DNA from: Candidatus Wallbacteria bacterium
GTDB lineage: Bacteria; Muiribacteriota; JAQTZZ01
DNA: 6,324 bases
NCBI GenBank assembly: GCA_028711905.1
Contig: JAQTRI010000221.1
Coordinates: 1-6,324 of the forward strand
Direction: 5' to 3'
How positions within the stretch are numbered: position 1 is the stretch's first letter; each line of letters starts with the position of its first letter. A program made the position numbers and the translations under genes. Under the pieces are notes generated by a model. It made no database searches, was not told the DNA's origin, and saw only the letters and a program-made list of their open reading frames with translations. Shown here piece after piece: positions 1-6,038 of this stretch.

Positions 1-1959
1 AAGGCAAACCAGTTCGAATCAGGAATGATTGAAACAGCTTCCGGCATTGTCAGCGGCTCTGTCGCTGCACCGCTTACCGAGGAAGTTCTGATTAACGGCA
101 GCACCAAAGAAAAGATCAGTTTTCTCAACTCCCTGGAACCAGGAGACAGCGCTGTCCCCAAGGAAAAGCTCTATGATTATCTCACAAGCGAGGCTGATGT
201 TTTTGTCATTGCATCATTTATCAACTGCCTCGGCCGCATTGGCGACAAAAATGACGCAGAAAATCTGATCGTCTTCCTTGAGCACTCGGACTCGCGTGTC
301 AGAGCCAACGCTGTTGACGCTTTGAGAGCCTTGAAGAACGAAAAAATGTTCGAGCATGTCATTCCTCTTTTGCAGGACAGCGATGCCAGGGTTAAGGCCA
401 ACTCATCGCGGCTGCTGATTGAAGTCGGTATGGATCGCACGCTTGAGACTCTGTCCAAAATGGTCCATTTCGGACACAGAAATCAGATAGAAAGCGCTCT
501 TTTTGCCCTGAAAAATATCGATATCGCCAAAAGCGGCCGCCTGATAGAAATCGCCATGAACAAACTTTCAGACATTGAGGAAAAGGCGACTGATGAAATA
601 CCCCTGCCTGAGCAGAGCGAGCCTGCTATGCCTGCACTTTCCCCAATGGCAGCGGAAGCAGTTCCTCCCACGCGCCTGAAGCTGAAAAAATGCTCGCGCT
701 GCGGATACGGCAATCTCATGGACTCGGTTTATTGTGGCCGCTGCAGGAAAAATCTGACTTCTACCGGCATTCCTGCCTGGTTTAAGCAAGTCGCTATAAT
801 CATATTTTTGCTTCTCGGATCAGGCGTTCTGCTTTATTACGGCCGGTCATGGTGGATTAACAGGAACGCTCAGGCTGTCACACAGAAACCCGCTGATTCG
901 CCTGTTGATGTCGGCATTGATAACATGGTCGAACTGAAAGATCTGATGTCTGCTGTGGAAAACGGAGACCGTTCCGAGATTACGAGACTGATGGGACTTG
1001 GCGCTGACCTGAATGTGTTTAATGCAAAAGAGCTGTCCCCGCTGATGACCGCGGTTCTCAAAGGGGACAGACCTATGGTTGAAACACTGCTTGAAAGTGG
1101 CGCAGAGGTCAATCTGCGAAATTCCAGGGGTATGACTGCGGCAGCTATGGTGATCAACTCGAACAATCAATATAACCTGCCTGACTGGGCCCCGGAAATG
1201 ATCAGCATCTTGCTTGAGCATGGTGCGGATATCAACCTTATCATGGAAAAGGAGTTCAGCCCTACTCTGCAGCACGCGCTATTGAATGTCGTTGCTTTTT
1301 CACTTTCCAACACCCAGAGCAATCGCAATATGGAAATTGTCGATCAACTGATGAAGATCATGGAAAAGGTGTTTCAGGCTGAAGATCGGGTCCTGAACCA
1401 GAAAGACGGGTCCGGTAAAACACTGCTCACAAAACTGGTTTCTTCCATGAACTTCGGGGAGTTGCAGCGCAAGAGCTGGCCCGGTCAGGACGATCCGGAG
1501 CGCATTTACAGGAAGGTTCCGGATCTGATCCGTTCTGTCTGCGGGAATGGAGCTGATGTGAATGCATCCGACAGCTCCGGGAAAACCCCCTTGATCATTG
1601 CTGCTGCAGCCGGGGACGACCAGCTCGTCAGATTGCTTCTGGAATTGAAGGCGGATCCGGATGTTGCCGATATGGAAGGTCGTACACCTTTGATCGCAGC
1701 CTTGCAGGCTGGAACTTCCGGTTCAGGGGGTATGGCTGTGCAGCAGGCTGAGAAAGCAGCCAAAGAATTGATCAATGGTGGCGCAGATCTCCTGAAGAGG
1801 GACAATAACGGGAAAAGTGCCATCATGCATGCCGTTGATTCCCGCAACATGCAGATCGTCAAACTTCTGATGGTGCTGAACACGAACCTGGATGAGAAGT
1901 ACCCTGACGGTATGACAGTCAGGGAAAAGATTACCGGATTATCCGCAGAGCTGAAATAA
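1..1959 (+). CDS. HEAT-repeat / zinc-ribbon / single-TM / ankyrin-repeat protein, 5' partial
   Basis: Probable membrane-anchored interaction scaffold; no enzymatic motif is visible and the partner is unknown. Numbering from the Met at base 25: HEAT repeats at about 57-185 (segments such as DSRVRANAVDAL and DARVKAN); a Pro/Glu-rich linker at 190-215; a four-Cys zinc ribbon with C223, C226, C237 and C240 (CSRCGYGN then YCGRC); one membrane helix at about 255-272; and ankyrin repeats from about 302 to 635, with typical GADxN and GxTPL elements around 326-330, 359-363, 399-403, 509-521 and 552-557, degenerate around 405-500. The frame stays open to base 1, and the residues before that Met (KANQFESG) match LLNRFESG at 69-76 of the downstream paralogue. 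The Met at 25 also has its only AGGA-like sequence one base away, so the true start is very likely about 200 bases upstream of the window. Cytoplasmic HEAT and zinc-ribbon parts would place the ankyrin part outside the membrane, but flanking charges do not settle topology. Confidence 0.9.
   Translation, partial: KANQFESGMIETASGIVSGSVAAPLTEEVLINGSTKEKISFLNSLEPGDSAVPKEKLYDYLTSEADVFVIASFINCLGRIGDKNDAENLIVFLEHSDSRVRANAVDALRALKNEKMFEHVIPLLQDSDARVKANSSRLLIEVGMDRTLETLSKMVHFGHRNQIESALFALKNIDIAKSGRLIEIAMNKLSDIEEKATDEIPLPEQSEPAMPALSPMAAEAVPPTRLKLKKCSRCGYGNLMDSVYCGRCRKNLTSTGIPAWFKQVAIIIFLLLGSGVLLYYGRSWWINRNAQAVTQKPADSPVDVGIDNMVELKDLMSAVENGDRSEITRLMGLGADLNVFNAKELSPLMTAVLKGDRPMVETLLESGAEVNLRNSRGMTAAAMVINSNNQYNLPDWAPEMISILLEHGADINLIMEKEFSPTLQHALLNVVAFSLSNTQSNRNMEIVDQLMKIMEKVFQAEDRVLNQKDGSGKTLLTKLVSSMNFGELQRKSWPGQDDPERIYRKVPDLIRSVCGNGADVNASDSSGKTPLIIAAAAGDDQLVRLLLELKADPDVADMEGRTPLIAALQAGTSGSGGMAVQQAEKAAKELINGGADLLKRDNNGKSAIMHAVDSRNMQIVKLLMVLNTNLDEKYPDGMTVREKITGLSAELK
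196..519 (+). repeat. HEAT module, copy 1 of a tandem paralogous pair
   Basis: This 108-codon segment aligns without gaps to 2350-2673 in the next gene. About 60 of 108 residues are identical by hand count. Shared blocks include DSRVRAN, DARVKAN and RNQIESAL. The similarity is visible in the DNA as well (for example around 376-402 versus 2530-2556), indicating an old gene or domain duplication. Confidence 0.85.
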
Positions 1960-1969
1960 AACTTAGAGC

Positions 1970-1974
1970 GGGAG
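1970..1974 (+). promoter_or_regulatory. Ribosome binding site of the second HEAT gene
   Basis: GGGAG lies three bases before the ATG at 1978, a rather tight spacing, within the 18-base gap after the upstream stop. No better start codon is nearby. The short gap suggests co-transcription of the two HEAT genes. Confidence 0.6.
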
Positions 1975-1977
1975 AAC

Positions 1978-2787
1978 ATGGCCGGAACTGGAAACGAGAA
2001 CTTTAATCAGGTAGTGCTGGAACAGGTTGAGAACTATCAAGGAACCAGCCTGGGTGGGAGAAAAACCATTCTTCAACGGCTGACGGTCAACAAGCGGATA
2101 CCGGAGTCTGATAAAATCAGTTTTTTCCGCTGGATTGTCACAAACGAGACAGACCCTGAATTGCGCGCTGATGCCAGGAGGCTCCTGAATCGCTTTGAAT
2201 CGGGCGGAAAAGCTGCCGATTCAAGCAAATTGCCGGGCCGATCTGAACCATCGCCGGACGCGGAACGCATCGATTTGTTCAAGGCGATAACCGGCGGTTC
2301 CCGCAACATGTCTGTTTCTGACCTGATTAAGGAACTCCATGCGGAGACGGATATCTTTGTGCTTGCAACTATTATCAGTGCCTTCGGCGCAGTGGGCGGC
2401 AGGGAAGACGCCCCGGAACTGGTGCCGTTTCTTAGTCATCCGGATTCCAGAGTGCGGGCCAATACGGTGGAAGCCTTGAAGCATCTGGGTAATGAAACCA
2501 CTTATGAACATATCATTCCTCTTCTTAATGACACTGATGCCAGGGTCAAGGCTAATGTGGCAAGGCTTCTTGCCAGAAGCGGGATATTCGATACGCTTCG
2601 GGTCCTGAAACAGATGGTGGCGTCCGGCAAGCGCAATCAGATCGAGAGCGCTCTCTATGCCCTTCAGAAAATGGATCACCCCCTGGCTCGTGAAGTGGCG
2701 CAGGATGCAAAGCGCAAGCTTGAAGAGTTGATTCTTCGGGGAAATGGCGATTCTCCCTCGCCCGCGCCTTCAGGTGTTGCCCGGTAA
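1978..2787 (+). CDS. HEAT-repeat protein, short soluble paralogue of the upstream gene
   Basis: A 269-residue helical-repeat protein, probably a cytoplasmic adaptor; its specific role cannot be read from the sequence. Residues 28-75 form a helical region with a HEAT-like DPELRADARRLL element. A low-complexity linker (about 77-98) follows, then HEAT repeats at about 112-250. There is no signal peptide or membrane helix. The C-terminus is a short Ser/Pro-rich tail. Residues 125-232 align gap-free with the HEAT module of the preceding gene at about 55% identity. The zinc ribbon, membrane helix and ankyrin repeats of that gene are absent here. The start is the ATG preceded by GGGAG, 18 bases after the upstream stop, so the pair is likely one transcript. 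It could act with, or compete with, the membrane-bound paralogue; this is inference. Confidence 0.9.
   Translation: MAGTGNENFNQVVLEQVENYQGTSLGGRKTILQRLTVNKRIPESDKISFFRWIVTNETDPELRADARRLLNRFESGGKAADSSKLPGRSEPSPDAERIDLFKAITGGSRNMSVSDLIKELHAETDIFVLATIISAFGAVGGREDAPELVPFLSHPDSRVRANTVEALKHLGNETTYEHIIPLLNDTDARVKANVARLLARSGIFDTLRVLKQMVASGKRNQIESALYALQKMDHPLAREVAQDAKRKLEELILRGNGDSPSPAPSGVAR
2350..2673 (+). repeat. HEAT module, copy 2 of the tandem paralogous pair
   Basis: Gap-free counterpart of 196-519 (about 60 of 108 residues identical by hand count). Similarity also extends upstream into the linker: NRFESG here corresponds to NQFESG at the very left edge of the window. The duplication therefore covered more than the HEAT module. 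Confidence 0.85.
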
Positions 2788-2803
2788 TTCAAAGATCAAT
2801 CAG

Positions 2804-2832
2804 TCAGGCGTTTCTTGCAGGCCTGAACTTTT
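2804..2832 (+). terminator. Candidate weak intrinsic terminator between convergent genes
   Basis: A perfect six-base stem (TCAGGC at 2804-2809, GCCTGA at 2821-2826) encloses an 11-base loop and is followed by ACTTTTAT, with four T residues at 2829-2832. It lies 17 bases past the stop of the second HEAT gene. The stem is short and the T tract modest, so efficiency is doubtful. On the opposite strand the stem is not followed by a clear T tract, so it would serve mainly the plus-strand genes. An 8-base direct repeat, ATCAATCA, flanks it at 2795-2802 and 2833-2840. Confidence 0.4.
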
Positions 2833-2846
2833 ATCAATCAAATAAG

Positions 2847-5216
2847 TCATGTGGACGATGCACCTGGAAAATCATACGCGACTTTACTTTTCAGCAACCT
2901 TATCTGTTCAACGACCTGCTTAAGGGAGCTGAGTTCGAACGGGGTCAGTGTGCGCGGATCAACATTGTTGACTCTGGATGTGCAACTGCCGGGTGAGCAG
3001 ATCTGGGAGCGGAAGCGCAGCATGAGAAGAAACTCGAATCCCTGGATCAGGGATAGAAAGTCGTCTCTGCTGCGGCGGTCCAGTTCGGACAATGAATTGA
3101 GGCGGGCCACTGTACCTGTGAGGGTAATATCATGGCGCAGTGCATAAAGGCGGCTGAAGTGAACGATCTGCATCATCAGTTCTTTCAGATCCAGATTGTG
3201 GGAATCATCGGTGACGAGATTGCCGAAAAAGTTCAAGGGTTCTCGCCATGCGAGGATTTCACGGGAAAGGCTGTGCAGGAAAGCATGATTCCGGCTTGAA
3301 AAACTGCTGATCCGCGTTCGCAGTGTTGAAGATAGGGAGCTGTCACCGTAAACAATCCTGAAATCGAAGAAAATTCCGAAATTGATCAATTCTCTGGAGT
3401 CAGGGTGAATGATCCAGCGCTCAAAGCATTCGGTCCATTTCTGGAGAGGCAGATTCCAGGAAGGATTGGATGCCATGGAATCGCCGGGGCACGGAGTATA
3501 TCCCGCAATCGAGAGTCCTCCGCAGATGCGTCTGCCGAGTTCCAGGAAGTAAGACGAGCATTCCTCAGCCAGTTCAGGAGGAGGATCGGCGTAAATCAGG
3601 GCATTGTCCTGGTCAGTGAACAGGGTCTGTTCTTCTCGACCTTCACTGCCGATCGAGAAAAAAGCGAAAGGCAGAGGTGAGGGGCCGAGTTCGGCAAGAG
3701 CCAGTTCAGTTAACCTGGCAGCAACGGAATCGGAAATGGAAGTTACTGTGCGGGCGATAACATGGGGTTTGGCTCCTGCGCTGATCAGGTCTTTCGCCAG
3801 AGGGATGAGCCCTGACCGCAACCCGGCGAGTGTCTGAGAATTGTCCGCACGGTTGATACGGTACATGATCGAGGACGCGGAGAAACTGTGAAAGCGCATC
3901 AGATCCGAATAGCTCAGCAGACCAAGCGCTTTTTCCTGGCTGTCACAAACCAGAAGATGACTGACATTATGTTCGTTGAACAGAAACAGGGCTTCATGGA
4001 TCAGTGCGTTAGCTGTGACACGGCAGAGAGGAGAGGTCATGATTTCTCTTACTGGAACCGATGGATTAAGTCTCCTGGCAACGATTCTGTCCCGGATGTC
4101 GCGATCAGTGACTATGCCAAGCGGATCACCGGATTCGGTTGCGACACATACAGCGCTTCCGTGTTTTTCACTCATGTGGAATGCAGCCTCAGACACGGGA
4201 GTTTCAAGAGGCACTGAGAGGAACTTTGACATGCAGGATGAAACCGGCTCATTGAGAAACAGCAGTGAAGCCTGAAGGCTGCGCAGGCTGTCTTCAAGGT
4301 TGGACCGAATTACTTTGTGACTGCGCAGGTCTTTCAGAACCAGGATCAAGCCATGCCTGCCGGCTAGGTCAATCCTGCTGCCGGAAACAAGTGTGTCGAT
4401 CAGATGACCGGATTTGTGACGCACCCGCATTTCGCATCCTGCAAGGGAGTCCTGTCCACTTTCCTGCAACATACCGGATGCTTTATCAGTTTGCTCGAAA
4501 AGGTCTTCAGGAAGCAGGAACAGGATCTCGTCAGATGAGTAACCAAGAAGATCTAAAAGCGGCTGATTGGCATATGCGCAGCGGTTGTTAAGAACGAGCA
4601 GAGTCCCTTCGGTCGAGGCCTCGACCAGGGCCTGATATTTTTCATGAGAAAGCCTGAGGTCGCACTCGGCACTTCTTCGGCGTTTCTCGATCTGGAAGCT
4701 TTGCTGGGCAGTGTAAAGCAGCAGTCCTCCGATACAGGCCAGGATTACAGCGCAGACATCAACGAGTCTGCGGGTGATGGTGCTGATTTCAAGCCTTACA
4801 TCTTCGAGATAAATGCCTGTGCCGACGATCCAGCCCCAGGGCTCGAAGCCCCGCACATAGGACTCCTTGGCTTCCATGCGGGCCGGGTCGTCCTTCCACT
4901 GCCAGACATAGTCGACATAGCCGTGTCCGTGCTCAGCTACTTTTTTAACAAATTCGACAAATAGCCGCACACCGTCCGGGTCGCTGAAATCCGACAGGTT
5001 GTGCCCGTTCAGATCCGGCCTGTAAGGGTGCATGACCATAACAGGTCGCATATCTGTGATCCAGAAATAGTCTTTTCCCTCACGCCCGTAACGAAGGCAA
5101 CTGACTTGTGATGCAGCAGCTGCCCGGGCCTCCTCCTGTGTCATGCGGCCGGACAGGAATGCCTGATAGTAGTGGTCTATTACGCTCCAGGCCGAATTGG
5201 TCAGTTCCATGATCAT
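2847..5216 (-). CDS. Cache-TM-PAS-CBS-CBS-DUF294 nucleotidyltransferase-like signalling protein
   Basis: Probable membrane sensor passing a small-molecule signal to a nucleotidyltransferase-like output. With the ATG at 5216 the product is 789 residues. Order: single Cache domain at about 9-139 (YFWITD, VMHPYRPDLNGHNLSDF, FEPWGWIVGTGIYLEDV); membrane helix 152-168; short coiled coil; PAS about 190-299; CBS pair about 329-380 and 389-445 (first ends GIVTDRDIRDRIV); DUF294/GlnD-N-terminal-like nucleotidyltransferase about 469-604 with GSEGREEQT at 523-531 and DQD at 535-537, the GS and DxD residues expected of an active Pol-beta-fold transferase; DUF294 C-terminal domain about 639-784. No HD or ACT domain is present, so it is not GlnD. 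The start forms an ATGA overlap with the PHP stop. No membrane helix precedes the Cache domain in this frame; the frame is open back to a GTG at 5339, where codons from about 5252 read as a normal pre-Cache helix (SFEENLLARKKEMI). The missing helix lies in the PHP frame, so the N-terminus is probably incomplete as annotated. Confidence 0.9.
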   Translation of the reverse strand: MIMELTNSAWSVIDHYYQAFLSGRMTQEEARAAAASQVSCLRYGREGKDYFWITDMRPVMVMHPYRPDLNGHNLSDFSDPDGVRLFVEFVKKVAEHGHGYVDYVWQWKDDPARMEAKESYVRGFEPWGWIVGTGIYLEDVRLEISTITRRLVDVCAVILACIGGLLLYTAQQSFQIEKRRRSAECDLRLSHEKYQALVEASTEGTLLVLNNRCAYANQPLLDLLGYSSDEILFLLPEDLFEQTDKASGMLQESGQDSLAGCEMRVRHKSGHLIDTLVSGSRIDLAGRHGLILVLKDLRSHKVIRSNLEDSLRSLQASLLFLNEPVSSCMSKFLSVPLETPVSEAAFHMSEKHGSAVCVATESGDPLGIVTDRDIRDRIVARRLNPSVPVREIMTSPLCRVTANALIHEALFLFNEHNVSHLLVCDSQEKALGLLSYSDLMRFHSFSASSIMYRINRADNSQTLAGLRSGLIPLAKDLISAGAKPHVIARTVTSISDSVAARLTELALAELGPSPLPFAFFSIGSEGREEQTLFTDQDNALIYADPPPELAEECSSYFLELGRRICGGLSIAGYTPCPGDSMASNPSWNLPLQKWTECFERWIIHPDSRELINFGIFFDFRIVYGDSSLSSTLRTRISSFSSRNHAFLHSLSREILAWREPLNFFGNLVTDDSHNLDLKELMMQIVHFSRLYALRHDITLTGTVARLNSLSELDRRSRDDFLSLIQGFEFLLMLRFRSQICSPGSCTSRVNNVDPRTLTPFELSSLKQVVEQIRLLKSKVAYDFPGASST
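5213..5216 (-). other. ATGA stop/start overlap of the PHP and Cache genes
   Basis: The ATG at 5216-5214 overlaps the TGA at 5215-5213 of the PHP frame. This is the usual layout for translational coupling. Only a weak A-rich AAGAA-like sequence precedes the ATG, so independent initiation would be poor. A second in-frame ATG lies at 5210. Confidence 0.7.
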
Positions 5217-6022
5217 TTCTTTTTTACGGGCCAGCAGGTTTTCTTCAAATGATGCACAATATATCCGAAAATGGCGGAGATGAACATGACAATGGATAGA
5301 GCAGCAGGAAGGAGCACCCTTAGGGCAAACCAGTGCCACACGGATGGAGAAACGGCAGCGCTCCGGTGTGTCGGTTCAAAAGTCTGAGTATCCGGCGCGG
5401 TGCAGGCGAGTGTTGCACGGAAGGATCTCCAGGCTGGATGGCTGATAACAATTCCCGGTGCTGAAATACCATGTTCCCCGGTTCCGTGGTAATCGCTGCC
5501 GGCGCTGATTGAGAGCCCTGAACGGACGGCGAGTGATTGAAGCATTTCTCGCGCTGCCGGGTCATACTTGCCGTAAAAAGCCTCGATACCGTCAAGACCG
5601 AAGCTTTTCATCTCAGGGAGTGCCTGCTCAAGAACGGCAGGATCAGGGAAGGGATGAAACGGGTGAGCCAGAAAAATGACACCCCCGGCGGCATGCACAG
5701 TTGACACGGCATCTGAGAATTCATGCGGTGATTTCATCAGCCTGGAGATTGACGGATCTGCCGGATCGAATCCATAGGCCAGCAGATGGATTTCACTGCT
5801 GTGAAACAGCACAGTCAATTCGGCTCCGGTTACAGGCACACCGCCGAAGCGTCGGAAATGTAAGGCAAAGGCCTCCACTCCTGAGACGGAATTGTGATCA
5901 GTCAGAGCCGCATATTGCACTCCAGCTTCTGCGGCAATCCGGGCCAGAGCTTCAGGCGAGTGACACCCGTCGCTCAAATTCGAATGCAGATGAAAATCAA
6001 CGCACAGCGTGGATGCGGTCAT
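5213..6022 (-). CDS. PHP-domain metal-dependent phosphoesterase with C-terminal membrane helix
   Basis: PHP proteins are metal-dependent phosphoesterases; relatives such as YciV/RNase AM act on nucleic acid or nucleotide phosphates. Here, 269 residues show the metal-ligand motifs in order: HLH at 11-13, D18, TDHN at 41-44, E68 in GAEL, H79 in EIHL, H120 in AHP, and SDYH at 176-179. Only about 40 residues separate H79 and H120, far fewer than in YciV, so the usual helical insertion is missing. The PHP fold ends near 205. A polar linker (206-228) and one hydrophobic helix (about 231-256) follow, then a Lys-rich tail. That helix is unusual for the family and resembles the first helix of a Cache receptor. 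The start is ATG, 16 bases after the symporter stop; its Shine-Dalgarno is weak (GAGG 14 bases away, overlapping that stop), so translation is probably coupled. The C-terminal part may belong to the next gene by frameshift. Confidence 0.88.
   Translation of the reverse strand: MTASTLCVDFHLHSNLSDGCHSPEALARIAAEAGVQYAALTDHNSVSGVEAFALHFRRFGGVPVTGAELTVLFHSSEIHLLAYGFDPADPSISRLMKSPHEFSDAVSTVHAAGGVIFLAHPFHPFPDPAVLEQALPEMKSFGLDGIEAFYGKYDPAAREMLQSLAVRSGLSISAGSDYHGTGEHGISAPGIVISHPAWRSFRATLACTAPDTQTFEPTHRSAAVSPSVWHWFALRVLLPAALSIVMFISAIFGYIVHHLKKTCWPVKKK
5219..5225 (-). other. A_AAA_AAG heptamer, candidate -1 frameshift site
   Basis: On the minus strand the PHP frame reads GTA AAA AAG AAA TGA, placing A_AAA_AAG exactly in the phase required for a -1 slip, as in E. 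coli dnaX. After a slip, reading continues GAA ATG ATC ATG, which is the Cache frame. The predicted fusion would have about 1058 residues. No strong upstream Shine-Dalgarno-like stimulator or downstream hairpin was evident by eye, so this is a candidate only. Confidence 0.45.
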
Positions 6023-6038
6023 GCCTGAACCATAAACC

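Noticed and set aside
25..27. ATG at 25 as the true start of the first HEAT gene
   Set aside because: The frame is open upstream, upstream residues match the paralogue, and the only AGGA-like sequence is one base away.
847..1979. Minus-strand open frames of 98-157 codons opposite the first HEAT/ankyrin gene
   Set aside because: They lie entirely opposite well-supported HEAT/ankyrin coding sequence and show no domain of their own.
2851..4964. Several plus-strand open frames of 77-109 codons opposite the sensor gene
   Set aside because: They overlap a long gene with convincing domains on the minus strand, have no ribosome sites or recognisable motifs, and read as antisense shadows.
2847..5216. 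Assignment of the sensor protein as GlnD (PII uridylyltransferase)
   Set aside because: Only the nucleotidyltransferase motif is GlnD-like. HD and ACT domains are missing and Cache, PAS and CBS domains are present, which is the DUF294 architecture.
5255..5339. Cys/His-rich N-terminal extension of the Cache gene if started at the GTG at 5339, resembling a metal-binding segment
   Set aside because: It overlaps the PHP gene by 127 bases and is the out-of-frame reading of a clear membrane helix. Its Cys and His residues come from codons for Leu, Ala and Ile in the other frame.
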